A DNA stretch of 64,000 bases from Aptenodytes patagonicus (taxonomy: Eukaryota; Chordata; Aves; Sphenisciformes; Spheniscidae). Below, in pieces: positions 1 through 13,786 of this stretch. The notes below the pieces were generated by a model. That model did not search any database and was not told where the DNA came from. It worked only from the letters and a program-made list of their open reading frames with translations. The position numbers were made by a program, and so were the translations under genes. Where the stretch lies: the NCBI RefSeq assembly GCF_965638725.1, contig NC_134975.1, positions 2,430,179-2,494,178 on the forward strand. Reading direction: 5' to 3'. Numbering within the stretch: position 1 is the stretch's first letter; each line of letters opens with the position of its first letter.

Positions 1-281
1 GTAAATGTGTCTTCTGAGACTTTAACTCACCACGTGCCGTGGAAGAGCTCCTGAGCGCTGTATCTTCATCTCCTCTCTGAGATGAAATATGTTTCTGTCT
101 GGGAGCTAACTGCAGCTCTGTCAAAAGCAAAATTTTATTCAGGCTAAATCGTCCTGGCGCATTAAAGTTTTATAAGGAAGTCATCGTTTACGGTTTTTAG
201 ACTGCTCGCAGAAGGGTTGCTGTAGGCTCCGTGTGGGATAAAGCAAATGGTTTACATGTTACCCTGTTTTCTTCCCTCTAG

Positions 282-3200
282 ATCAGCGCGGTGCGTGCGA
301 TAGTCCCCAACAGGAGCAACAATGAGATTGTCCTTGTGCTGCAGCATTTTGACAACTGTGTGGACAAAACAGTGCAAGCATTTATGGAAGGTAACTGCGG
401 CTGGTTTCTTGGCGGGGTTTGTGGCTTCGTAACTCGCAGGTACCGTCTTTATGGACCTACTTCAGAAGCAGCAATAGCCTTTGTGCAGAAAGGGCTGTGT
501 GCAGGAGGTACGCCAGGTGGCAGAAGCTCATGTAGCTTCTCACCACATCCAAGTGCAGACTCCATCCACAGAGATAACGAACGGGTGATCCTCTTCCCAA
601 GTTTTAGTTGGTGTTTGTTCAACTAGGGGTCAAGGCAGAGATAAGCATTTGATAGCTCTTTACCTAAAAGGGGGTTGATACTTAATTACAGAAACTCTTG
701 TTCATGTGTACAGAATGGGAATGTCTTCAGCTTCGATGGTTGCTGTTTGTACTTTGAAACCTGGCTCAAAAATCTTCTCTTGGGTCTGGCTGGCATGCTG
801 CATTAGGTGGATTTTCTGACCTTGGAGAAACAGGCTGTTCCTGGTGACAGTGCCTGTCGCTTTGCAGCTCTTATTTCCATGCCGGCCATCACTGACAACT
901 GCGCTCTGCCTCTGGCCTACAGAAGGTATGACAGCTATTCCTCAGACTGTGGGCATCCTGACACAGTCAGTGCCTCTGGGGAGAGAAGGCCAGCAGACAT
1001 CTGACCTGAACGCAACCTTTGAGTTCAGAACATGCTCCAGCAGGGTTCCAAGTACCTAAACCTTTAGTATGACAGAGCCAAAGAGAAGATTTTTTTGTTT
1101 GTTTGTTTTTGTTTTCCTGGAAAGAGCTGGCACTGTGGTGTAAGGGAGTAGTCCCGTTCAGCAGTGTGCTCCCAAAGCAAAAACGAAATCGATCCTTTTA
1201 TTACATCAACTGAGAGAACTGAAACTTAGCTGCGGGAAGTGTGACAGCTGGCTCCAGGTATGGAGGCACTTCCACGTGACCGGGAAAGAATTGGAGTGGA
1301 TGCCAGTCCACTGCTCATCGCTGCATTTCATTTCAGGTAATGCCAGTGAAGTACTGAAAGAATGGACTGTAACAGGCAAAAAAAAGGTAACGCTTTTTAA
1401 ATATACTTTGCTAAGGCATTTATCTTTTTATTTTGAGGATTTAGACTAGAGAGAACAGTAGGCATTCCTCGTGATTCAGATGGGAAAAGAAACCAAAGAG
1501 CAAACGTGTATATTGACGTTAGCAGAACTGATGCACGGAGATAATCACTAGGTTATCAGGTGCCTCGCTGTTCAGGGCAAGGATTTACATGGTAGCTTCA
1601 GTGCAAGTTGTAAACATCATCTTCTCGCCACATCTGCATTTCATTTAGTTGTCAGACACGTTGTGTCAAATGTAGCATCTGAAAAAAAAGGTTCTGGACT
1701 TTCTGTCCTTGCAGTCGCTTTTATTCTGCTGACCCTCTACAGGACCCCTAATCCGCACACACAGCCCCACGCTGAAGTAAATCTTTATCAGGTCCATTTA
1801 TTTCAACGGAGCTCTGTAATTCACTGTTCAGATAGTCATGCTGTTCCATTTTTCATCGGTAACCTTTGGAGCTGAACAGTTGCGTTTTAATGCTGAGCTC
1901 TGTGGAAATATATTTCTTTGTCACGTAAGCTTTCTCGAGTGTTTTGCCTAGCTCTTTGCTCAGACCTCTGTGAAAGGGTTAAATAAAGATTTGCAAAGTT
2001 TCACTACTTGATATTATAATATCTAAATCCACCAGGACAAGAATAAAATCATAATTATTCAAAAGGACTCCTCTGAATACGTGAAAAGCACCAGCGTGAA
2101 ATGGAGAGGGGGGAAAAAAATGTGACTGAATAGCCCTGTGCTGGGAAATGAGGGAAGTTTTATCAGAGCGAGGTCTAGCAGAGCACCCTGGAAGCTGCAC
2201 CTTGCCAGTGAGCACCCACAGAAGCAACCTGGCTGGTGCTGTGGGTTACAGCCACAAACCTCTCCGCTGTTTCCTATCAGTTATGCAGCCTTCATCTGAT
2301 AACCAGTGCATTGCTCTTGTTGGCACACCATCGGAGAGGATAATGTATTCGCGCCTCATTAATGCCACTATATCTGTCCTCATTGTTGACTAAATCCCTC
2401 CTACTGTTAATAGGATCAACAGCCAGGCTGCCTGAAAAAGCATTTAATTCAGCTACTTTCAGCCAGTAAGCATAAGCTTAATTTTCCCTTCAGGAATTAA
2501 GCTTAACGGGTTTTTTTTTTTTTCCCCCCTTTGTAATGTGGATACCTAATCCTTAGAACAAGAAGAAGAAAACCAAACCGAAACAGCAAGCTGAATCGAG
2601 CCCCGGCCTCCCAGACCCCGGTAAATTGGTGTCCACTGAAGAGGAGCAGTCGGCAAACTCGGAGAAGGGTGGAATTAACGGTTTCCATGTCAACGGCTGT
2701 GCCCACGACACGGAGTCTGTGGACTCGCTCAGCGAAGGTTTGGATGCACTTTCAATTGATGCCAGAGAGCTGGAGGATTGCGAGTCTGCTGCACCAGACA
2801 TGCCTGATAGAACAGGTTAGTCTCTATAAAGTAGCGCAGGAGATGGGCACCGAGTGTTTAAAAAGCAGAGGAGCTGCCTCCTGCTCTTTCGTGTTCCTTC
2901 TTTGTTTTGGGTCAGCTTTGAATACTGATTTGTTTGGATGGCTCTTCAGGAAAGAGCAGCTCACCTTGATTTTTCTGATTTTTTTGCTTGTTGTGGTAAA
3001 GAGGCGGTCAGTGTTCTGCTGTCCTCTTCACGTTCCCCTTTAAACGAGTGTGCTTTTCTACAGCAGTGCCTGAACTAGAGAATGGAATAGCAGACTTTGA
3101 CACAAAATCGCTCATCATGCATCCTTCCCAGAGCCCTTCGTCTCTTAGACAGCGGCCTGAGCAGAGGAGTGCTAGCAGGTCTCTGTCCAGATCAACAGCG

Positions 3201-6200
3201 AGCAATTCAACTCCTGCGTCCCTGTCTGTAATGCGGCTGGAAGATGTTCCAGTTTCACCTGCAAACAAGAAGCTAGGTAAGGCCCTGAGGGTCTGCACGC
3301 TCTCCGATGTCGGAGCAGGTTGCTGCTGGTCAAATTCTCACCGCCTCTTCTGCACTGTCACTGACAGACACGGTGGTGAGGCGTACTGGACTTTGATTTT
3401 AATGTGAGCTAACATACTTCTTATTATCTGGCCAGTAACTTGCACTCCGCTCCTCCTCTTCCCTATGCACAGCAGGAATCTTGACAGCAGTTTAGATGTA
3501 GTGCCTGGAGCGGCAAACCCATACGTGTGAGAAGCAGGGGAGGAAGCAGCCAGTCTCGCTGCATACGTTTAGCCCATTCTTCTGTGTGCTCCATCACAGA
3601 GCCTTTAGGTTGTTTCTCATCTTTTGTGAGAATTTGTCCAAAGGCCAGAAGTTCGGACCAGCCCTGTTACAAGAAGTGACAGCCTCCTTCTACTGGATTT
3701 TTTTTTTCTTCCCCTCTTCCGTGTGCTTTCTCCACAGCTGAGTTCTTACGATAACAAGTGGGGACAGGAGGGACCTCAGAGACCCCGATTGTGATCACGG
3801 TTATTGTACTTAGCTTAGGGAGATGAGGTGGTGGTAGTTCACCTCCTTGCTGCGTGGGAAAGCTGTAACGAGCAGTGTTAATGTAGCTTGGCGGGGGGCA
3901 ACTGCACTCCAGCAAGCTCCAGAGAGCGTGGGCAAGGTGATGTACCCTGCTGGTGAGCTGAGACACAGGGACTAACCTCGGCAGCCATAAGCAATCCTTT
4001 CAGCTCCTGATTTGAGGAAAATAGCCTTAATTTTAGTTTCCGAGATAATTCCCTTCCCCAGGCAAACAGTCATTTCGTATTATTTAGCGGTATGGTGTGT
4101 TGGTCTTTGGAGCAGAACGCATTTCACTTGTCTCAGTCCCTAGCACAAAAGCAACTCAGAGATGCGTTTGATTTCTCTCGTGTATTTGAAAATGTGGAGG
4201 GACATCAGTGCCCGTAGAAGGAAGTTCTACAAGCCTTGGGAAAACCTTCCCCAGTAAGAAAACCTCTCAAACTGTCCCTGCTGAACCTAGTGCCTTTTTA
4301 ATGGGGAAGGGAAAGAAAAATTTAAAACCAAGCAGTGTATAGTTTTAAAATAAGAGGGGAAAGTCATCTTTAGATATATCCCTGCTGGGAGGATTTAGCA
4401 GTGTGATTGACATGGCTGTTTGAGTTCACTCTGTCTCTTGGTAGGTTCTAATATTGAAAAATCAGTGAAGGATCTCCAGCGCTGCACCGTTTCACTGGCT
4501 CGGTACCGGGTTGTGGTGAAGGAGGAAATGGATGCTTCCATTAAGAAGATGAAGCAGGTCTTTGCTGAACTGCAGAGCAGGTAAGTTAAATGTAGGGACA
4601 GATCCAGGTGTTAAGGCTTAAGACCAATACATGTGGAGTAAGACTTCGGCTTTCCAGTCGGGTTAATGACTTGCTTGTCTTTGCCCTACCGCCCAAGCAC
4701 TGTTCTTCAGCGTCTGGGAGGTCAGCGTGTCGTAAAGAACTCCGCACTCTGGAGTTTTTTAGAAGCCGCCTTCGTGGGCGGCTTTGCAAGGCCTGCGTTC
4801 GAGCTGTCGTCCCACGCGTGCGGTGGGATGTTAATAGGCTGTTCAAGGCTTTGGTGTGTCCGTCAGGGTCTTCGATGAACTGTGGCTCCGTGGCGGTACA
4901 AGACAGTTGTCCTGACCATCATAAAGTCGTTTTAGACGCAGACGATACGAGCATACTGTCAGTTAGGTGCTACTATTAGCTGTGCTGGAAGGAGAACTGT
5001 GGGGAGCTCGGGGTGCAGTAGTGTGTCTCTTTTAGAAACAAACATCCGTATGTGAAATCTTCAAATTCTGGTTGAATATAACATGGAAGAGAGGGGTCCT
5101 TTTGAAGGTATAGATACACATCAAAGATCATCCTGTGCAGCATTGCTTCCCCTGTTTTAAGCCAAGCTTTTAATACTGTGCATGATGTTCCCTACGGCTG
5201 TAATCGGGTCTTTTTTTTAATGAACATCTTTATTGGTTTGGCTAAGTGCTTTAAGATGATATTCCGAAAGGCCTAACGTCAGATATACCCGCTGTCTTGG
5301 CTGATTGAAGCCATTAGTGAGAAATTGTTCTTCTTGGTTATACAAATATGATTGTTTTGGTAAAGAAATGTTCATAAGAAACTGCACAGAGAGTTCTCCT
5401 TGCCTGAAGTGAGTAACATTTGACAAGTAACTAAAATGCTGCTATCGCATTGAAGGATTAAAGTAGATACTTGGCAGACGTGCAAATCTGTGTCAAAAGC
5501 TGTCTATGTCTGAAAACTGTATGTGGCCTCAAAGGCAAGCGTATTTAGCGGCAGTGATGCGGAGAGCTGTATTCTGAAGCCTTTTAGCAGATTTAGTTGT
5601 TCAGTGTGGACTTTTTTCTTGTGCTCGTACTTGCGTTGAACTTTGCCACCAGGAAGTGCTCTCCTGAAGTAAGTGGAATGCTGTCCTGTATTTAAATTCA
5701 GCCTGTGCTAAAAATACTGACAAAAATGTTTACAGATGACTTTTAAACTTACCTGAGGAGACTAGACCAAACTGGAGGGGTAAGGTTAAAGGTGTCCGTG
5801 TGCCCTGAGCTGCGTTTTCGTGCTAAGAGCTGTGGTCTCCAAGCCGAAGCTGGACGTGGAGCTCCCAGCACCTCCCGCCTTTTGGAAAAGCTGCGATGTA
5901 AGGGGATTTACCTTATCAATAGCTGAGGGATTTGTAGCCCTAACTCAAGTTCGTTTTTATGAATATTATTTCTTACTTTGTTGTTAGTGGCTTTGTCTAC
6001 TGAGTCAATACTGATGCAGTATTATCACTGTACGCAGTGGGTTTTTGTTGTTAAGTTTTTTGTCTGCCTCTCTATGCAGTTACAACACCTGTAAAAAAAC
6101 CTCTCCCTGGCATGGAAAATGTCATTCTTTTGGCTAACGTGTCTGGCTCCGTATAAGTAATTCCTCGCCCTTCGACTTACGTTACCATCTATAAAACACT

Positions 6201-9200
6201 TGCGTCATGTTCGGGAGGGTCAAAGACTCAAGTCCAGTCCCGCAGCATTGCTCCGATAAGCCGAGCCGGCAGCGGGTGAAGCAGGATGTGCGGTTCCGTG
6301 AGCGGGGAGGCGAGCGCCTGCCTGGAACGGGGCCGCCTGGAACGGGGCCACCGGGAACCTCCTTCGACAAATGTCAAGGGAAGGAGCTGCCCAGCAGGAT
6401 GCCAGGTCCGTGCAATTGATAAGCGGCGACTCTGCAGCCGGGGCCGTTCGGCTCCGCAGAAGGAGATTCACTTTCCTTTTCCCAGAAGTGATGCGGTTGC
6501 CGGTGAGCTGAGGTGTAAATTGTACCTTCACGTTTTTTTCTGTTGTTGTTTTGTTTTTCCAAGTCCCTTCGTGACCCAGAGAATAATCAGTGTATTTTTA
6601 AATCCTACGGCACAAGGCAGGATCCTCTTGCTGAATTGCCTCTCCAGCTGGCTTTCTACCAAAGGAAAACCTGGTTTAAAAGCAGGTTTGTTCAACTGAC
6701 ACAGGATATTTAAGTAGCAAAGCTTGGACTGGTTTAACTTCTGCCTGTCAGGGATGTCCTTTTAACCAGTGAGGCTTCCTAGAGTTCTCGACCTTCATCT
6801 TCTCTGGCTAGACAACGTGCTTGTATTAGACCTGTGGTCTGTAGGTAGGTGAGGGTGAAGAAGGAGACTCTAATGTTGGGGTCGTGCCTATCTCAATCTC
6901 TGAAATCCATCCTGTTTGAGTAGCAGATGTAGCAGTAGCTGCTTTGGCTTCCTATTTTGAGAGGATTTGCTCCTCCGGGCTGGAGATGATTGGGTAGCCT
7001 GAACTAAAGAATCCTCGTAGTCCTTATTTCCTGACTATTTTGCTATCCGCTGACAGGGAAAATAGCACATTGGGGAACCCCCCCCCCCCCCCCCCGAGCC
7101 TTTGTGAGTGGTGCGGGTAAGTTCAACTTCAGCGCCGCGTGCTGAGGTTGGGTGTGGGGCAGGGTTTGAGGTTTCTCGCTGCTGAGGTCATGGCCGCGTG
7201 CCTCGTGCTGCGGGTCGCCCTTGCTTCCTCGTGGCAGAGCTGCCAGGCGTGCTTCCAGCCACCTTCGATTGCAGTCAGTCTTTGAGGTCGCTGCGTTTCA
7301 GCCCCAAGGAAAACTGACCCCCGAAACCCTTGGCGTGCTTGTGCAAACAGCTGTTGTCTTTCGCGAACAGACATCGTCTCGCAGGCGCTGCTCGACCGAG
7401 CTGGCTTGCAGCTGAGAGCATTGCTTCTAATGGTTGGGTCGCAACCAAGTATTCAGCATTATTTCATCTTCAGCAGTTATCGGTTTATCCGCTTCCCCTT
7501 TTTCTTCCTTGTGCGCTTCTTAAATGTCCCTTCTTAAAGCCCAGTCCTTCTGGCAGGGGCAGACGCGCTCTCCGTCCTGCCTGGGATCTTGTCCCAGGAC
7601 AGCAGTCGAGAAGGGAAGGCGTGTTTCCGAACGGATCCGGCAGAAGGAAGTGAGTTTGTTTGACGAGAAGCCGCGCAGGATGGAGGAGCAGTGGGGTCTG
7701 ATCCGAATCGCTCATCACGCGAACCTCAGGCAGAGCCGCTTGACCTCTGTTCCTCAGCCAGCCCAACTGTAAAATCGGGTAAAGGACTCCAGCTGAGCTC
7801 TGCTGAGTAAATGAAATTACAAAGAGACGTAAGCTATGATCTGTGCCAAGGTGCGTGCGTGTGTGCCCGCAGCCTGGCGGAGAAAGCCCAGAATGGCCCA
7901 TATGAAGTGGGCGTTGGCTCTGCAGGAGCTGGGCGTGTTGCCGGTGTGTTCAGGGAGGAGGCGCTGGGGTAAGGTGTAGCACAACCGAGTTCTGCAGCAC
8001 GAGAGCCGCAAGGCTGTTCCTGCACTTGAATTAATCATTAAGGCCGCATTCACACCCGTATCTCTCCGAGCTCCAGGGGATTCCTGCTGCTGACGTGGCT
8101 CTGGGCAGAAGGCAGCTGGGCTATCTCCCTTTACCCTGCCCGTCGGTGTTGCAGAGCCAGGTTGAACCGCTCTGGAGATGGCTAGAAACAAGGTGAAGTC
8201 TTATTAGCGTAGCTTTTGACACGTGTTGTTGTATTTGTGCAGTTGGGCTGAGAGTGCCTGACCTGGATCAGGCCCCTGCTGTGCTACGAGCAGAAACAAT
8301 TCCTGCCCTGAAAAGGCAGATGGACAGAGCGATAAATCAACAGAAGAAGCCAAATGTCAAAGCTGCTGTTCAGAGGGAATTGTTTAAATTGATCTTGCCT
8401 CAGCCCTCTCTGACATGCAGAGGAGCGGGAGCGGTGGGTTGAGTTTGCGTTTCAGATGCTCTGCGGTTTCCCTTTCAGATGGTCGCTAAAATAAATATTC
8501 TTCCCATTTTCAAGCAAACCTTCCTCACTAAAAAAGCGTGTGGTCGGTGTTGAAGGGCTGACCCTGCGCACTGCCGATACCCCTCTGAGTACCATTTAGT
8601 GTCTGTGCTGCAAGTGTCATACAGCTAACGTGGGAGGAAGACTCTGCTTTTATATTTAGAAAGCTGAAACTGAAATGAACCCTATTAATAGGCTGTCGAA
8701 TGCGTTCAGGCCGCTGGCAGCAGCTGAGCGAAGGTGAGCTGCAGCGGTGCAGGCTGAGGGCGTTGGAGGCGTAGCTTAGAGCGAGCACAAAAGAAGCATT
8801 TGCAGGGAGGGTGTCTGCAAGGGTCTGGATTCCTTATGGCGAAGAACAGAGCTGCGACCGGTACCTGCCCCTGTCCAGAATGGGAGGACTGGTATTTCCC
8901 CTCCTGCTTCCGTTGCAACCCGAGTTACTCGGTGTGCACATCTCCAGGGGCAAGAGCCCTCTTTGCACGGCCTGCGAGCAGCGCTTATGCGGAGCTCCCC
9001 GGGTGCTCTGCCTTGCTGGAGGGTGCTCCGTAGCCTGAATTTGCTAAATTTGGCCAGGCGGTAGCTGTGCGGTTCCGCTTGCGTAAAGGCTGCCGCCGTG
9101 ATGCCCCGGGGGAGTTGCGGTCTCATGGCAACAGACACACTTGAGGCACGCTGGAGCCTCCTGGCGAGTGGAGGTGCTTCGCTGTGACCCACTCAGGTGT

Positions 9201-12200
9201 TCCCTCCGTGGCCAAAAAATCCTCAGGCCGTAAGAGACTCCCGGATCGTGGACCTGCGTGGCTCTGGGTGACCTGTCGGCTGCGTGGTGGCGACCGGCAG
9301 GAGGTCCTGTCCTTGTACCTGCTGCACCGTGTGGAAGGGTGCGCGTGCTCTCGTGTGGGTCCTGCAGCCCTGTGGGGATCAGCAGGGTATGCGCCTCCCG
9401 AGAAGCGGCACAGAGCACCAGAATCCAGGTTTCTGGGTTGGTGGGCCAATTTGGTAGGCTTAAATAAGCTAATGAGGGCATAAGAGTCAAGCATTGCTTC
9501 ACGATGTGGCACCTGAGAGGCTGCCTTGGAAGGGACGGGTGCCCGAATGCCCGGCGTCCTGCTCCTGCTATCGCAGCTCCTCGTCCTGCCCCACTGCTCA
9601 TCAGTTTTGTGTTCTGAGTGGCTCTTTTAAACGTTGTGCTCTAGTTTTCTTCGGTGAAAAGTCCAGCGGAGTGCAGCTTCCCCCAACACCGCGGCTGCCG
9701 CTCCCTCTCCCCTTGCCAAGTGGCTCCGACTTTATCAGAGTAAGGTGACCACGTACCCAGCGGGTTGTCGGGAACGCCGCACTGTGCTCCGTGCTGACCC
9801 AAGCCTGAGCAAGTTTAATGCCAGCGAAACCTGCACACAACTCCTCAGCTTCCAGAACAAAAGCCGGGGCTCGGTGCGCAGCGCGGCGGGTTCCTGCTGC
9901 CATCTGCCGGTCTCTCCCCGCTGGCTGGCACGCCTGGAAACCCTCCCGCCGCTGTTCTTGCAGTAGGATTTCGTTGTCCTCTTTGTTTAATACTAAATCT
10001 CTTCCCTTTTTCTGTGGTTTTTTCCCCCCAGCCTTATGGATCGCGAGGTGGCGTTGCTGGCTGAAATGGACAAAGTGAAAGCAGAAGCAAGTAAGACTCT
10101 GTCTTTCTACCAACAAGCGCCCACCTGAAGAGCTGTAGGTGTTGCTGCACTCTGAAGAGACAAGCCCCCCTAGAAGCAGATTTCTGTGACTTACCTCCTG
10201 TTCACATTGTTCCTAAATATGTGGCTCTATACCCAAACAAAACTTGCCCTATAGCTTGAGCTGACAGTATATATTGTGACTAGGGGATGTTGGCTGCTGA
10301 CACCGTTGACGGCACCCATCCTCTTCGAGGCCGTTGCTCTGTGCCCTCGTTAAAGGGTGAGACAGAAATGGCACTCTTCCACGGGAGGCCATTCCTGAAA
10401 ATCTCAGCGTTCCTGGCGAGCTGGAAAGGGCTTTCTCTGCTCACCTGGCGCGGGTGGGACGTGATCCGCAGGGACGCCCGCACCGGCAGCACCGAGCCCC
10501 GCGGTTCAGGGGGCGGCAAGGAAGCGGTTAGCCTGGGGAGAGCGGCAAAGCTTCTACCGAAGCTGCGTGTCGTGCCCCTCCTCGAGTCGGCTTACAGCTC
10601 AGGTTCAGTCTGTGTCTGGAGATGTAAATCGCCGCAGGAGGGAGCGGCCGGGGCTGCTGTGCAGCTGGCACAGAGCTGCCCGGGGGGGGACTCGGGGGAA
10701 CCTGTTGTTTACCAATAAGGTGCTGTGTGCCGGGGCTGGGGTTGTTTAACTCTGGGTAGGCTGGTCCGCTGTCGACGCTGCCTAAGCTGTGGTCTGTTTT
10801 GCAGTGGAAATTCTGGTCAGCCGCCAGAAGAAGGCAGAAGCCCTGAAGAAGATGACTGATGTGGCAGTGCGAATGTCGGAGGAGCAGCTGGTCGAGCTCA
10901 GAGCCGACATAAAGGTGAGCTTTTCACTCCGCTTCTGTCTAATCCAACCGAGTGCTAATCTCGCTGAAATGTGGTGTTGCAGAAATGACGCAGCCGCCAC
11001 CTAGTCCGTGGTAGGAATTATGCGGGTGCCACCTCAACAGGGCCTGGCCCTAGGTTCCTGCTCGAAGAAGATGAGTCGCCAGTCTGCTGAGTAAATAAGC
11101 GGTTTATTTATCCGACAGGCAGAGCAGCTCGAGCTGGGTGTCTCCGAGGAGGGACCCCTACCCCGGATCGCGCACCCCAATTATACCTGTACCACCCAGC
11201 GCCCGATCCCCAAGTCCAACCCCTTAATTCTGGTCGCTCGTCTCTTGATTTCCTACTGGGTTTCTTGGTCACTGGGCTGGCCGCCTTCTGAAGTTACCTC
11301 ATGCTCTTGGAATTGTTTCCTTGGTCCTTATCCTCTCCATTCCGCTCGTATCTGCCGGATTCGGCGAGTTCTGTGTTTGCAGCGTTAGTTTTATCAGAAA
11401 GTTTACTCTCGGACAGCTCTTGCGGCCTAAGGCTTCAACTGCTTTAGCTTCTAGGGCTAAGCAAGGCTATTAATCCTAACAGTTCTCAACAGTGGTACGC
11501 TTTTTTGTAACCTTCTGGGTTTCCGGCACTTCTGGGTGCAGTTTTGTGTTGTGCGCAAGTCTTTCCTTGCGTCCGTAGTTCTCGAATTCACCGCCAGTGC
11601 TCTGCACGCTGCCGTCCGCAGCCACGCAGTGGGATACGGGACACCTCGTCCTGAATCCTAATTTAAAATAATTTGGTTTGTAAAATACTGACTTCAGCCA
11701 ACATCCGATCGTCCAGACATTAACCCCGGTGCGTGCAGCCCAACGTTCAGCCATTGTGAACTGGCAGAGTGCGGGGAACGTGGCAAGGCCGCAGCTTTGT
11801 GCTCGGAGCAGTTGTGAAAACCTCCCGCTGGTGCAGGCTGACCTCTGCCTCTCCCCCTAAATCGGGAGAGCCTGCCTGCTGCGACTTTTGTATTCCGTAA
11901 AACACTCCTGCTCTCCAGCACGCCGGCTCCTGCCACAAGAGGTCAGTGCGAAGTTGCATCAATTAAACTCCAGTTTGAAAACTAACCTGCTCACCCCCGT
12001 AGCAGGATCGGTGCAGCTGCGAAACCTGTTGCCCCTGTGAGCGTCCAGAGACCTGGGCTGTGCTGATTTCGCAGACCAGAGACGGGCAGAGCGGAGCTGC
12101 TGTCGGATTGAGTTAACCTACGGCTCGGCTGCTGGAGCCTGGGGAAGGCCGTTTCTGTACGGGTAGAAATCGCGCTGAAAAAAAAACCCCTGGTTTTCTG

Positions 12201-13786
12201 TTTCCATAAGTCGTCGTGGCCGTCTGCCTTCTCACCGAGAGGTTTTTTTTTTCAAGCAGCACCCGACGCGGATACCTTTTCCTGGGCCGAAACGGGAGGC
12301 TTTCACCTCCGTTTTCTGTTCCCGTGCGCGGACTGAACTAACGTGCGCGTTTTGCCTTTTCTGTGAAGCACTTTGTGAGCGAACGGAAGTACGACGAGGA
12401 CCTGGGCAGGGTGGCGCGGTTCACGTGCGACCTGGACACGCTGAAGAAGAGCATCGCCTCGTTCGGCCAAGGTGAGCTGGATGGGAGTCGGGGAGGAGCC
12501 GAGGTGTCAGTCACCCCTTCGCTGGCCCTGCCATCACCAAAACCCTTCACGGGCGCCCCAAAACTTTGACAGCGGCGGGACTGGGAGCGTTCTGCTTTGG
12601 GCATTTTGTCTCCTCTTGGCAGCGGAGAGAGGAGCCAGCCCTCCCCTTGCTGCTGCTGCCGACGCTCCTCCCTTGGCAAGCGGGGTCTGTGCCCGTTCCC
12701 TTCGCTGTCGAGCGCTGGTCCCAGTTAGCCGAGCCCTTGTTCACGCAACCGAAGCTTCATCTTGCCAGAAAAAGCTCTGTTGTCCCTTTGAGCCTTTGGC
12801 TCCAGCCATGAGCCGCCTCCACCCCAGCAGTGCTGTGCCTGGCAGGGTCCGGAGGGTGAATGGTCTGGGTCCCATCTGCAGGACGCCCATTTTGGGGTAT
12901 TTCTCTTCCAGTTTCCCATCCAAAGAACAGCTACTCCACCCGACTGCGGTGCAGCTCCGTCGCAGCCGCCTCCCTGAGCGGTCCCAGCGAGACCTCTGCT
13001 CCCTCCACCCCCGCGTGTGCCTCCGCCGCAAGCCTTACCACGGCGAGCAAGAAGCCCTCGTCCTCAGCCGAGGCAGCCGTGGGGAATGCCACCGGCCGCC
13101 CTCCCCAGCCTTCGCGAGAGGTAACCGCGCCCTGGCACGGCACCGGTGCCGGCACGGCGCTGCGGGAAGCTTGCTCGGCGTTTGTGGTTCCTCTCCCGAT
13201 TCCTGGGCAGGGTCCCTCCCTGCCGGGTGCCCTTTGCTGTCAGGACTCGCGCAGGGCCGGGCAGCAGCAGGGTCAAGGGCACCCGAGAGCCGCAGAGCGC
13301 AGCCTCGCCTTGACGGTTCTGCTTCAGAGCAGACTTTCGGGGGTTTTGCTTTTCCACTTCTCCTGCCCCGGGAGCAAGAGGCGGGGGGGTGCGTAGGGAT
13401 GCGGCATCAGGAGGTCGCAGCCCTCCGGCCGGCGGGAGCTGCCTCTACCGGCCCCGCGCTCACTCGCCCACCCTCTTCTCTTTCAGGCTTTCCAGGGGAA
13501 CAGGCGGCCAGGAGCGGGGCCCAGGTCCCAGGGCCAGCACCACGTCAGCCCCCCGGCCCCTGGCCGCTACAACAACGGCAACCGACACAGGAACGGGCCG
13601 GGCCAGGCCCACGGCAGGCGGCAAACCTCGCCCCTGGCAGCCTCCCCTGGCAACCCCAGCCAGACTCAGCCCACGGGCACCAGCGGCGCCTCGGGGCGGC
13701 CCGGCCCCCCTCCCTCCGGCACAGAGACCAAGGGCCTCCCGCAGCGTAAGCCCAGAGCCAGTCGCCAGGAGGGAGCGAACTCCTGA
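282..13786 (+). CDS. SPATS2: SPATS2, spermatogenesis-associated serine-rich protein 2 (5' end outside window)
   Basis: Cytoplasmic, probably RNA-associated protein of the SPATS2/SPATS2L family; its molecular role is poorly known. Ten coding exons are visible: 282-390, 1337-1386, 2557-2815, 3064-3276, 4445-4580, 10032-10090, 10805-10914, 12369-12471, 12912-13120 and 13487-13786. Together they give 1548 nt, 515 codons plus stop, with consistent phases and GT/AG borders. The first visible exon reads ISAVRAIVPNRSNNEIVLV, the UBA-like N-terminal region; human SPATS2 (545 aa) has about 35 residues before this point, so one or more upstream exons lie outside. Later exons match the lysine-rich stretch, the segment with VKDLQRCTVSLARYRVVVKE, a coiled coil around MDREVALLAEMDKVKAEA, a Ser/Ala-rich tail and the ending KGLPQRKPRAS. 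The exon at 3064 has a tandem NAG acceptor. The 5.4 kb intron 4581-10031 holds a C18 tract at 7078-7095 and an old repeat fragment near 8240. Identification is strong. Confidence 0.95.
8240..8345 (+). repeat. Decayed interspersed repeat fragment (SINE/LINE-tail like)
   Basis: Inside a SPATS2 intron. The stretch with CAGGCCCCTGCTGTGCTA followed by CAATTCCTGCCCTGAAAAG resembles a dispersed sauropsid repeat whose copies carry a CCCATTGTGCTAGGCGCTGTACA-like and a TCCCTGCCCCAAAGAG-like segment. The match is from memory and divergent, so the copy would be old. The family (SINE or CR1-type LINE tail) cannot be fixed without a repeat library. Confidence 0.35.
11009..11481 (-). mobile_element. Solo LTR of an avian endogenous retrovirus (fossil)
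   Basis: About 470 bp in a SPATS2 intron, antisense to the gene. On the minus strand it begins TGTTAGGATTAAT and ends ATAATTCCTACCA, giving imperfect inverted terminal repeats of the TG...CA type. Inside, in minus-strand order, come a TATAAT-like promoter box and, about 125 bp later, an AATAAA signal, the usual U3-R-U5 layout. No gag, pol or env sequence adjoins it, so it is a solo LTR left by recombination. The outer border may extend about 10 bp further (to CAACA at 11491). A short target duplication is not clear. The legible but worn ends suggest moderate age. Family (ERVL, ERV1 or ERVK class) is not assigned. Confidence 0.75.

Noticed and set aside
12472-13749. Open frame of 425 codons on the plus strand
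   Set aside because: It overlaps SPATS2 exons and introns in another frame and has no family similarity. Long open frames are expected in such GC-rich DNA.
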